A stretch of DNA of 64,000 nt. It comes from Hymenobacter terrenus (GTDB lineage Bacteria; Bacteroidota; Bacteroidia; Cytophagales; Hymenobacteraceae). A model generated the notes under the pieces. The model saw only the letters and a program-made list of their open reading frames with translations. It was not told the origin of the DNA and ran no database searches. The stretch covers positions 1 to 64,000 of the forward strand of contig NZ_LATM01000003.1 in assembly GCF_000972495.1 (NCBI RefSeq). Direction: 5' to 3'. A program made the translations under genes and the position numbers. Below, one piece after another: positions 7,855 through 15,061 of this stretch (the first letter of the stretch is position 1; every line of letters begins with the position of its first letter).

Positions 7855-8523
7855 ATGACCCTCGCTGCCCGAATTGACCACACCCTGCTGCGCCCCGATG
7901 CCACGGAAGCGCAGATAACCCAGCTCTGCGCCGAAGCTGCTGCCCACGGCTTCGCCAGTGTGTGCGTGCCGCCCTGCTACGTGGCCCTGGCCGCCGAAAA
8001 ACTGGCCGGCACCGACGTCGCCGTCTGCACCGTGATTGGCTTTCCGCTGGGTTACGCGGCCAGCAGTGTGAAGTTCAAGGAAGCCGAAGTGGCGCTCTAC
8101 GACGGAGCCACAGAGCTTGATATGGTTATCAACATCTCGGCCCTGAAATCGGGCCGGACTGAGGTCGTGCAAGCCGAAATCTTGGACATTGCCGATTTGT
8201 GCCATGTGCACCAGTCCCAACTCAAGGTCATCATCGAAACGGCCCTACTCACCGAGGCAGAGATTGAACTGGCCTGTCAGCTGTGCGTAGCGGGCGAGGC
8301 CGACTTCGTGAAAACCTCCACCGGTTTTGCCAGTCGCGGCGCCTCGGTGGCCGACGTGGAGCTGATGCGCCGCGTTCTGCCCGAAACCATACGTATTAAG
8401 GCGGCCGGCGGCATCCGCACCCGCGAAGCCGCGCTGGCCCTGGTGGCGGCCGGCGCCGACCGCATCGGCTCCTCCAATAGTCTGGCCCTGATTACCTCAA
8501 CCGATGAACCGACCGCTGCTTAA
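7855..8523 (+). CDS. deoC: Deoxyribose-phosphate aldolase
   Basis: DeoC cleaves 2-deoxy-D-ribose 5-phosphate to glyceraldehyde 3-phosphate and acetaldehyde in deoxynucleoside catabolism. The 222-residue product has the usual length. It starts AARIDHTLLRPDATE, has CTVIGFPLGY, and carries the Schiff-base lysine in DFVKTSTGF (about residue 152), followed by the phosphate-binding RIKAAGGIRT and GADRIGSS. The ATG at 7855 is chosen over 7825 because the promoter box lies between them. Its last 20 bases overlap the next gene, so the two are probably co-transcribed. Confidence 0.95.
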   Translation: MTLAARIDHTLLRPDATEAQITQLCAEAAAHGFASVCVPPCYVALAAEKLAGTDVAVCTVIGFPLGYAASSVKFKEAEVALYDGATELDMVINISALKSGRTEVVQAEILDIADLCHVHQSQLKVIIETALLTEAEIELACQLCVAGEADFVKTSTGFASRGASVADVELMRRVLPETIRIKAAGGIRTREAALALVAAGADRIGSSNSLALITSTDEPTAA

Positions 8524-9070
8524 GATGCTCCTGGCCCCCCCATTGCTGCTGCTGGCGGCTTGCGCCAGCACGGCCCAGGCCCCGCGCACCAGCGCCTCCG
8601 CCGACACCACGCTCAAGAAGCCCAGTGCTTCCACTAGTGCCGCCGCCCCCATACCAGCCGAGGACATGAGCAAGTACCGGCCCGTTTTCGCCGCGCCCAA
8701 GGCTGCGCCGGCACCCCCCGTGGCGCCCGTCAAAACCGTGGTGCCGCCCACCAACCACGTAAACGCGCAAATGGAGCAGCGCCTGCGCGACCAGGCCTAC
8801 ACCAACCAGAACGTGAAGTATGCCCAAGGCTACCGCATCCTGGTTTATCTGGGCATCGAGCGCGACAAGGCAATGGCCATCCGCCGCACCATCATCGGCC
8901 GCTACCCCGACGAAACTGACTACATCACCTTCAAATCACCCGTGTACCGCCTCTACATCGGCGACTACCTCACCAAGCTGGAGGCCGCCCGCGGCTTGGC
9001 CAAGCTCCGCGGCCTAGCCCCCAAGCTGGAGCTGGAAGCCATGCAGGTGCAGCTAAACAAGAACCCATAA
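8504..9070 (+). CDS. Lipoprotein with C-terminal SPOR-like domain
   Basis: A 188-residue predicted lipoprotein. The start MNRPLLKMLLAPPLLLLAAC has a lipobox LAAC with the cysteine at residue 20. A low-complexity Ala/Pro/Ser linker (about 21-80) follows, then a domain (about 105-180) with YRILVYLGIERDKAMAIRR and YRLYIGDYLTKLEAARGLA, the strand-helix pattern of SPOR domains that bind denuded peptidoglycan at division sites. The ATG lies within the deoC 3' end, implying translational coupling, although the two functions are not obviously linked. Confidence 0.75.
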   Translation: MNRPLLKMLLAPPLLLLAACASTAQAPRTSASADTTLKKPSASTSAAAPIPAEDMSKYRPVFAAPKAAPAPPVAPVKTVVPPTNHVNAQMEQRLRDQAYTNQNVKYAQGYRILVYLGIERDKAMAIRRTIIGRYPDETDYITFKSPVYRLYIGDYLTKLEAARGLAKLRGLAPKLELEAMQVQLNKNP

Positions 9071-9083
9071 AGCAGAACGAAAA

Positions 9084-9310
9084 CTCCCCTCCTTACCAAG
9101 GAGGGGACGCTGGCGCGCAGCGCCAGCTGGGGTGGTTGTAGGCGTCGAACGGATACCTGAATAAACCCGCCGAAGCCGCTAACACCTGAAAACACCAGGA
9201 GCACGAGTTGCCCCAACATCGCTACCAACGCCGACCTTCGGTTCAAGAATTTATAAATACCCGCCGTTGCCGCATCCGCGCCAACATCCCCTCCTCCCGC
9301 ACGAGGGGCG
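9084..9310. repeat. CTCCCCTCCTT-family palindromic repeat, partial copy
   Basis: The left end CTCCCCTCCTTACCAAGGAG (9084-) and following GGGGTGGTTGTAGGCGT match the intact copies at 25634-25814 and 27504-27740. The right end survives only as a degenerate ATCCCCTCCTCCCGCACGAG block at 9286-9305. The middle has no coding frame. Confidence 0.6.
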
Positions 9311-9325
9311 TTTTTATGTAATCTC

Positions 9326-10513
9326 ATGCCCGAGCTTCTTTCGCAAATTCAGCACCTCGCCGCCCAGTACGCCGCCGATACCGTGGCCCAGCGCCGTCAC
9401 CTGCACGCGCACCCTGAGCTGTCGTTTCAGGAAACCAACACCGCTGCGTTCGTCACCCAGGAGCTAACCCGGCTAGGCCTGCATCCCCAGTCCATTGCCA
9501 CTACCGGCGTAGTAGCCCTGATTGAAGGCCAGCCCGGCGGCCCCACCATCGCCCTACGCGCCGATATGGATGCCCTGCCCATTCAGGAAGCCAACGACGT
9601 GCCCTACAAATCGACCAACCCCGGTGTGATGCACGCCTGCGGCCACGATGTGCACACGGCCTCCCTACTGGGCGCCGCCCGCATTCTCAATGAGCTGAAG
9701 AGCGAGTTCCAAGGCACTATCAAGCTCATGTTTCAGCCCGGCGAGGAGCGGCTGCCGGGGGGCGCCTCGCTCATGATTAAGGAGGGCATACTGGAAAATC
9801 CGGCAGTGACGAGCGTGCTCGGGCAGCACGTGTTTCCGCACCTGCCAGCCGGTAAAATCGGGCTACGCTCCGGCCGCTACATGGCCAGCACCGATGAATT
9901 GTACCTGACCGTGCGGGGCAAAGGCGGCCACGGCGCCATGCCCGAAATGAACCTCGACCCCGTGCTGGTGGCCGCTCACCTCATCGTGGCCGCCCAGCAA
10001 ATCGTGAGTCGCCGTGCCAACCCCAAAATTCCCTCGGTGCTGAGTTTCGGTAAGGTCATCGCCAACGGTGCCACCAACGTCATCCCCAACGAAGTGTACA
10101 TTGAAGGTACCTTCCGCACCCTCAACGAGGAGTGGCGCGATGAAGCTCACCAGCACCTGCGCCGCCTCTGCGAGGGCCTGGCCGATAGCATGGGCGCCGT
10201 GTGCGACCTAGAAATCCGCCGTGGCTACCCCTACCTCGAAAACGAGCCCACTCTCACTGCCCGCGTCCGCACCGCCGCCGAAGAATACCTCGGCCCCGAA
10301 AACGTAGTGGAGCTTGATCAATGGATGGCTGCCGAGGACTTTGCCTACTTCTCCCAGGCCGCGCCCGCCTGCTTCTACCGCCTCGGCACCCGCCACGAGG
10401 ATGGCCGCTTTGCCTCCTCGGTCCACACGCCCACCTTCGATATTGATGAAAAAGCCCTGGCCACCGGCCCCGGCCTAATGGCCTGGCTAGCCATCAAAGA
10501 GCTGAAAGAATAA
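9326..10513 (+). CDS. M20-family amidohydrolase/metallopeptidase
   Basis: 395 residues, the usual length for the M20D amidohydrolases (hippurate hydrolase, N-acyl-amino-acid and IAA-conjugate hydrolases), which cleave an N-acyl or peptide bond with one or two metal ions. Signature motifs are ALRADMDALPIQE, the metal-binding MHACGHDVHTASLLGAA (about residues 100-116) and FQPGEERLPGGA, with a C-terminal AAEDFAYF and a VHTPTFDID metal-ligand histidine. No signal peptide is seen, so it is probably cytoplasmic. The real substrate cannot be told. It is a single gene, flanked on both sides by palindromic repeats. Confidence 0.88.
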   Translation: MPELLSQIQHLAAQYAADTVAQRRHLHAHPELSFQETNTAAFVTQELTRLGLHPQSIATTGVVALIEGQPGGPTIALRADMDALPIQEANDVPYKSTNPGVMHACGHDVHTASLLGAARILNELKSEFQGTIKLMFQPGEERLPGGASLMIKEGILENPAVTSVLGQHVFPHLPAGKIGLRSGRYMASTDELYLTVRGKGGHGAMPEMNLDPVLVAAHLIVAAQQIVSRRANPKIPSVLSFGKVIANGATNVIPNEVYIEGTFRTLNEEWRDEAHQHLRRLCEGLADSMGAVCDLEIRRGYPYLENEPTLTARVRTAAEEYLGPENVVELDQWMAAEDFAYFSQAAPACFYRLGTRHEDGRFASSVHTPTFDIDEKALATGPGLMAWLAIKELKE

Positions 10514-10516
10514 CCC

Positions 10517-10644
10517 GTGGCGCGGAGCTTCGCTCCGCGTCGCCGCGCCACCAGGTGATAAAACCGCCGCATCACCACGCTAAGGTTCCCGCGCCGCATG
10601 CCCCACGAACGGCGCCCAAACGCGGAGCAAAGGCTCCGCGCCAC
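10517..10644. repeat. 128-bp palindromic element with 12-bp terminal inverted repeats
   Basis: Ends GTGGCGCGGAGC (10517-10528) and GCTCCGCGCCAC (10633-10644) are perfect inverted repeats. Each end also folds on itself: CGCGGAGC-TTC-GCTCCGCG at 10521-10539 and CGCGGAGC-AAAG-GCTCCGCG at 10621-10640. It is noncoding. Confidence 0.6.
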
Positions 10645-10650
10645 TTTCAC

Positions 10651-11460
10651 ATGACAAAATATTCTACTCTCATTCTCCTGCTCCTCGTCGCCTGCCTGGC
10701 TCCGTCCGCGCACGCCCAAACCCGCCGCACGGTCTACGGCCTGCAGCTGTGGCCCGAGCTCCAGGCCGAGCTGGCTCTGCCCGGCAACGACTACCTCCTG
10801 CTAGCAGTGCGGGGCCAACAAGAAACCGATAACAACGACTTCAACGACCCCGACCGCGTGCTTGGCTTCGACGTGCGGCGCGTCACCGTGGGCTACGAGC
10901 ATTTTTGGAATGAGCACTGGAGCATCGGCGGCACGCTGGGCTACCTTTCGGCCAACAGCAATTACATTTTGGTACCCGAGGTGCTGCTGCGCCACCGCAG
11001 CTCCATTGGCCCGCTCACTTTCGGCCAGCGCCTCAGCCTAGAGCGCACCTTCCCGAGCCCCGCCGGCGCCAAGGGCCAAACCAACGCCCGCCTGCGCGTC
11101 GACCTGGAGAAAATATTGCCCCTCGGTCATGTTGCGCTACGCCCCCGCCTGAGCTACGAAGCCCTGACCCACGTGCGCCTGCTCAAGTCCGATACCGACC
11201 CAGACGAGCGCACCATTCAGTTTACCAGCCTGCGTGGGGAGGTCGGCATGCGGATCAGTAATCGGTTTGATTTCACGCCGTGGTTTGCTTACCAAACCAA
11301 CTACAACTTCGGCCTGGCCCAAACCGACGTCAATGGGAACGTAACCATTCCAGCCGGACGCATCAATTCCGTGTCGCCGGTATTAGGGCTGGATGTGCGC
11401 TTCACCTTCCTGCAAGGCCAGGATGCCAGCACCCGGCAGCAACTGCCCACGCAGCACTAA
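10651..11460 (+). CDS. DUF2490-type outer-membrane beta-barrel-like protein
   Basis: 269 residues from the ATG at 10651, which starts a clear signal peptide (MTKYSTLILLLLVACLAPSA, cleavage probably after HAQ). An upstream in-frame start would only add residues encoded by the palindromic repeat and was rejected. The mature part has alternating hydrophobic strands with YEHFWNEHWSIGGTLGY, FGQRLSLERTF and LRPRLSYEAL, typical of the DUF2490 family of Bacteroidota, thought to be small outer-membrane barrels. Function is unknown. The terminal residues are a disordered QDASTRQQLPTQH. Confidence 0.7.
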   Translation: MTKYSTLILLLLVACLAPSAHAQTRRTVYGLQLWPELQAELALPGNDYLLLAVRGQQETDNNDFNDPDRVLGFDVRRVTVGYEHFWNEHWSIGGTLGYLSANSNYILVPEVLLRHRSSIGPLTFGQRLSLERTFPSPAGAKGQTNARLRVDLEKILPLGHVALRPRLSYEALTHVRLLKSDTDPDERTIQFTSLRGEVGMRISNRFDFTPWFAYQTNYNFGLAQTDVNGNVTIPAGRINSVSPVLGLDVRFTFLQGQDASTRQQLPTQH

Positions 11461-11758
11461 AGCGGTTTTGGCGGTAGCGCGGACTCAACAAGTCGGGGTA
11501 AAGCCTGCAGGATGCAGCAGGAAGTTGTTTTGTTGTGACATAATGACGGAACTTGATTTGTCATAAATAGTGTCTTTACGCAACTGAATTGACGTTTTGG
11601 TTCGGCGTGCTGTCGAATTTGCATAACGACTTTGTTGAAATAAAGACAAAATGTCTTTATTCGATATTGTAGCATGATTGGTACAGATTTTAAGGAAGAG
11701 GAGATGTACCGCAGCGCGGTACACTTTATCTACTAACCTTAATCCAAATACTAACACC
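11461..11758 (+). promoter_or_regulatory. hsp20 upstream region with operator-like dyad
   Basis: This AT-rich stretch begins with a degraded end of the 7105/39005 repeat family (11461-11490). At 11639-11661 a perfect 10-bp dyad AATAAAGACA-AAA-TGTCTTTATT lies 98 bases upstream of the hsp20 ATG. A related word GTGTCTTTAC occurs near 11570. The position and symmetry suggest a repressor site, but no known heat-shock operator (such as CIRCE) is recognised. Confidence 0.4.
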
Positions 11759-12295
11759 ATGGCTACTTTGCTGTATAACACCCGCCCGTCCCTGCGTCCT
11801 AGCCGTGCCCTGAGCACGATGCTCGCCGACATGCTCCGCGACTCGCAGGCTCCCACTACTCAGCCCACGCTCACTTTCATTCCCGCTGCTGACATTCTTG
11901 AAACTGCAGAGGGCTTTGAGCTGCACCTTGCCTTGCCCGGCCTGAAAAAGGAGGCTGTGCACATTGAGTTCATCGACGGTCAGCTGATGATTTCCGGCGA
12001 CCGGCCCAACCCCACCGCCGCCGTTAAAGAAGCTGCTGCCACCGCTACCGAAGCGAATACTATGGAAGTCAACACTGCCGACGAAAATAAGCCGGCCGTG
12101 GTAACCTCGGAAGCGCCGGCCGCTCCCAGGTTCCACCGGACCGAAACCAACTATGGCTCCTTCACCCGCAGCTTCCGTCTGCCCGACACGGTGAACGTGA
12201 AGGCCATCAGTGCTGAACTGAACGATGGTATCCTGCGCGTGGTCCTGCCTTTCGACACTGAAAAAGTGACCAAGCAGCACATCGAAATCCGTTAA
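11759..12295 (+). CDS. Small heat-shock protein, Hsp20/alpha-crystallin family
   Basis: A 178-residue ATP-independent holdase that keeps unfolding proteins soluble. The alpha-crystallin domain begins at FIPAADILETAEGFELHLAL and continues with PGLKKEAVHIEFIDGQLMIS. It is then interrupted by about 45 residues of Ala/Thr/Glu-rich sequence (about 83-128) before the second half YGSFTRSFRLPDTVNV and DGILRVVLPF. Most bacterial Hsp20s are about 140-150 residues, so this insert in the region linking the central strands is unusual. The C-terminal IEIR provides the I-x-I/V oligomerisation motif. The ATG at 11759 is chosen because MATLLYNTRPS is a typical start. It has its own terminator. Confidence 0.93.
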   Translation: MATLLYNTRPSLRPSRALSTMLADMLRDSQAPTTQPTLTFIPAADILETAEGFELHLALPGLKKEAVHIEFIDGQLMISGDRPNPTAAVKEAAATATEANTMEVNTADENKPAVVTSEAPAAPRFHRTETNYGSFTRSFRLPDTVNVKAISAELNDGILRVVLPFDTEKVTKQHIEIR

Positions 12296-12311
12296 TTGTG
12301 TCAGGTTTTGC

Positions 12312-12341
12312 AAAAAAGGCACCTGCTAAGGTGCCTTTTTT
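12312..12341 (+). terminator. Rho-independent terminator of hsp20
   Basis: A perfect 12-bp stem (12312-12323 with 12330-12341, arm AAAAAAGGCACC) closes on a 6-base loop and ends in six T, 16 bases after the stop. Confidence 0.92.
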
Positions 12342-12535
12342 GCGGGCCCACGTGTTGCATAACTATCCTATCTCACTTGGCCTGTTTTCTGCTGAAAGCA
12401 ACCTTAGAGCACGAAAGCGCATCTTTCGGACGTTACCATAAAAATAACTTGGTTTGGCTCATCCGGTTTTCATCCTCGGAACGTTAAATTAGGCTCTCCA
12501 TTTACTCTATTAACCCTTTTCATTTTCCCTTACCC

Positions 12536-14038
12536 ATGCAAGCAAAACAAATGATGCTCGGCCTGTTTGGTTCCGCTATTTTGGGCGGCGGCGTGGCCGT
12601 GGGGGGGTACAAGCTGCTGGAGCCGGCCCCTGTGGCGCCCCAGGCTGTGGCCGCCGACCCCCAGGTGCGTTACACTTCTGAGATGCGTAGCAGCACCTAT
12701 GCCGTGCCCGAAGGTTTGAACTTCGTGGCCGCCGCCGCCGCCGTTACCCCAGCCGTGGTACACGTAATGACTGAATATGCCGCTCCGGCCGTTGACCGCC
12801 GCCAGCAGCAGATGGACCCTTTCCTGCGCCAATTCTTTGGCGACCAGTTGGAGCAGTTCCACGGCCAGCAGCCGCAAGGCGGGGGCCAGGGCTCGGGCTC
12901 GGGTGTGATTATCGCCGCCAACGGCTACATCGTCACCAATAACCACGTTATCGACAAAGCCTCCAAGATTGAGGTAGTGCTCGACGACAAGCGCAAGTTC
13001 GACGCCGAGTTGGTGGGCGCTGACCCTAATACCGACCTGGCCGTGCTGAAAGTGAAGGCCGACAACCTGCCCTTTGTGAAGTATGGCAACTCCGACGACG
13101 TAAAAGTGGGCCAGTGGGTGCTGGCGGTGGGCAACCCCTTCAGCCTGAACTCGACCGTGACGGCCGGCATCATCTCGGCCAAAGGCCGGAACATCGGCAT
13201 CCTCAACCGCAAGGACAACATGGGCTTGGAGTCGTTCATCCAGACCGACGCCGTGGTGAACCCCGGCAACTCGGGCGGTGCCCTCGTGAATCTCAACGGC
13301 GACCTCATCGGCATCAACTCGGCTATCGCCTCGCACACGGGCAGCTACGAAGGATATTCTTTCGCCATTCCCAGCTCGCTGGCCAGCAAAGTAGTCGATG
13401 ACCTGCTGAAGTATAAGGTAGTGCAGCGCGCCCTCCTCGGCGTGCAAATCCAGGAAGTGGATGCCAAGCTGGCGTCGGAGAAGAAGCTTAACACTCTGAA
13501 TGGCGTGTATGTGCAGGGCCTGACGGAGGGCAGCGCGGCCTCGCAAGCCGGCCTGAAAATGGGCGACATCATCACCCGCGTCAATGGTGTGGCGGTGAAC
13601 ACCTCTTCGCAACTACAGGAGCAAGTGGCCCGCTTCCGCCCCGGCGACAAGATTAAGGTGAACTACCTCCGTGGTGGCAATCCCGGCGAGGTAACGGCCG
13701 TTCTGCGCAATGCCACCGGCACCACGGCCGTGGTTCGTGGAGAGGAAACTTCGGCTGCCATCAAGTACGAAGGGGCTACGCTGGCTGCCTTGCCGGCTCG
13801 CGAGCAAGCCAAGCTGGGCCTAGAAGGTGGTGTCAAAATCAGTGGCATCAAGGGCAGCAACTTCCGCGAAACGGGCATGGCTGATGGCTTCATCATCACC
13901 CGCATCGACAAGAATCCGGTGACCAAGCCCGCCGATGTGAAGCGCTACCTCGACGAAGCCCGTGAGAATTCGGGTGCGTTGGTTGAAGGTGTGTATCCCG
14001 ACGGCCGCAAGGCTTACTACCCCATCGGACAGGAATAA
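12536..14038 (+). CDS. HtrA/Deg-family serine endoprotease with PDZ domains
   Basis: A 500-residue envelope quality-control protease. The N-terminus (MQAKQMMLGLFGSAILGGGV) is a membrane anchor or uncleaved signal. The chymotrypsin-like domain shows all three catalytic residues: His in VTNNHVID (about 135), Asp in NTDLAVLKV (about 165) and Ser in NPGNSGGALVN (about 244). A first PDZ domain (about 295-390) contains LLGVQIQEV and GLKMGDIITRVNG. A second, shorter PDZ-like region (about 420-495) contains GMADGFIITRIDKNPV. In the family the enzyme degrades or refolds damaged periplasmic proteins. The gene directly follows hsp20, so two stress-protection genes are adjacent, but a terminator separates them. 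Confidence 0.93.
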   Translation: MQAKQMMLGLFGSAILGGGVAVGGYKLLEPAPVAPQAVAADPQVRYTSEMRSSTYAVPEGLNFVAAAAAVTPAVVHVMTEYAAPAVDRRQQQMDPFLRQFFGDQLEQFHGQQPQGGGQGSGSGVIIAANGYIVTNNHVIDKASKIEVVLDDKRKFDAELVGADPNTDLAVLKVKADNLPFVKYGNSDDVKVGQWVLAVGNPFSLNSTVTAGIISAKGRNIGILNRKDNMGLESFIQTDAVVNPGNSGGALVNLNGDLIGINSAIASHTGSYEGYSFAIPSSLASKVVDDLLKYKVVQRALLGVQIQEVDAKLASEKKLNTLNGVYVQGLTEGSAASQAGLKMGDIITRVNGVAVNTSSQLQEQVARFRPGDKIKVNYLRGGNPGEVTAVLRNATGTTAVVRGEETSAAIKYEGATLAALPAREQAKLGLEGGVKISGIKGSNFRETGMADGFIITRIDKNPVTKPADVKRYLDEARENSGALVEGVYPDGRKAYYPIGQE

Positions 14039-14082
14039 TAGATTCGCCAGAAGCAGTCATATTTCTGGCTTCTCCAAATCAT

Positions 14083-14118
14083 AAAAAAGGCTCCGACCTG
14101 ATGGTCGGAGCCTTTTTT
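14083..14118 (+). terminator. Rho-independent terminator of the HtrA gene
   Basis: A perfect 16-bp stem (14083-14098 with 14103-14118, arm AAAAAAGGCTCCGACC) with a TGAT loop and terminal T run begins 44 bases after the stop. Confidence 0.93.
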
Positions 14119-14547
14119 ATGGGGCATTGGTAAATGACAAACCTTCTTCAATGCTCAACTCATATTGTTCAGCCGCAGGATGCCGACCCAGCCTGCGAAA
14201 TTGACTGGTTGGAACGAAACCGTCAGTGTAGCCTTCTAAAGGCGGTTTAGTAGTTACTTTTAGGTGTTAAGCCTTGATTGTCCGAGCACCATACATGTCA
14301 ATTTAGAGCAGTTCTCAAGTTAGTATGATGTCATCAGACTCCTCTCTTTTGAAGAGGGGCCGGGGGTGAGGTTGCTCCAGTTGCACGGCGTACACCGACC
14401 TGCGAACCACTATAATCATCTCGCCTAGGAGCCGGTATGCTGAAAGGCATAAATACTTTATCAGAGTGGTATGGCCAGCATAGTGGAGCTAACCTATTCT
14501 TCGCTATTATCGTATTTAAGAGATGTTTATGCTAACGCTTTCCGACT
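14119..14547. other. Intergenic stretch with a degenerate CTCCCCTC-family fragment
   Basis: No credible gene is seen in these 429 bases. At 14337-14374 ACTCCTCTCTTTTGAAGAGG followed by GGTGAGGTTG is a degenerate left end of the palindromic family at 25634 and 27504. The rest is moderately AT-rich without a recognisable signal. Confidence 0.4.
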
Positions 14548-14985
14548 GTGCCTCCTTTCCCAGCCGCTACGTTTTCATTAGAGTATCGCTCTGATTTAGG
14601 AATACTTATTGGACGGTGGCTGCAAGCATTGCCCCCGCCCGAACTGCAGGGTACCTATCAGGCCATGCTGGCGGCGGCCAAAGTCCACAACAATTGCCGC
14701 TTCTGGCTATTAGACCTGCGTCGCCGTCCCTTAGCGGGTCCCAACCTCAATGAGTGGTTCCGCGACCAGTTTTCACCACAGATATCCGCTGCCCTGGACG
14801 GGCCGCTGTTCATCGCTTATCTGGCTGGGCCGCACCAGCGCGCCGCCGCTGAAAGCGCCGAAATGGAGCTGCACCTGCGCCACGCGGCCAGCCTCGACTC
14901 TTATCCCTTGTTTTTCGACGATGAAGCGGCCGCCGTCACTTGGCTGCAAGACCAACAGGAGCGGGCTGGGGTTCGGGTAGCTTAG
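14548..14985 (+). CDS. Hypothetical protein, possibly STAS-like (paralogue of 7241-7690)
   Basis: 145 residues, started at GTG because an in-frame stop lies 15 bases upstream (14533-14535) and no ATG is in frame. It aligns with the 7241-7690 product along most of its length: ILIGRWLQ, HNNCRFWLLDLRRRP, PLFIAYLAG and YPLFFDDEAAAVTWLQ. The strand-helix pattern is compatible with a STAS-like fold, but no phospho-acceptor motif is evident. It stands just upstream of the ALDH promoter and is in the same orientation. Confidence 0.55.
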   Translation: MPPFPAATFSLEYRSDLGILIGRWLQALPPPELQGTYQAMLAAAKVHNNCRFWLLDLRRRPLAGPNLNEWFRDQFSPQISAALDGPLFIAYLAGPHQRAAAESAEMELHLRHAASLDSYPLFFDDEAAAVTWLQDQQERAGVRVA

Positions 14986-15025
14986 GTGCCAGCCCAACTG
15001 CTTGGGTTGGCTACTGGGGCCTTGC

Positions 15026-15033
15026 TACCTTTG
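15026..15033 (+). promoter_or_regulatory. -7 promoter element of the ALDH gene (TACCTTTG)
   Basis: Exact match to TAnnTTTG, 28 bases before the ATG at 15062. TTG at 15002-15004 is 21 bases upstream and could serve as the -33 element. This supports the ATG at 15062 over the upstream TTG start. Confidence 0.6.
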
Positions 15034-15061
15034 GGGACCCGTACCCACCCCCATTACTCTC

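Noticed and set aside
12530..13612. Open 360-codon minus-strand frame across the HtrA gene
   Set aside because: Fully antisense to the protease with catalytic triad intact; composition is that of a shadow.
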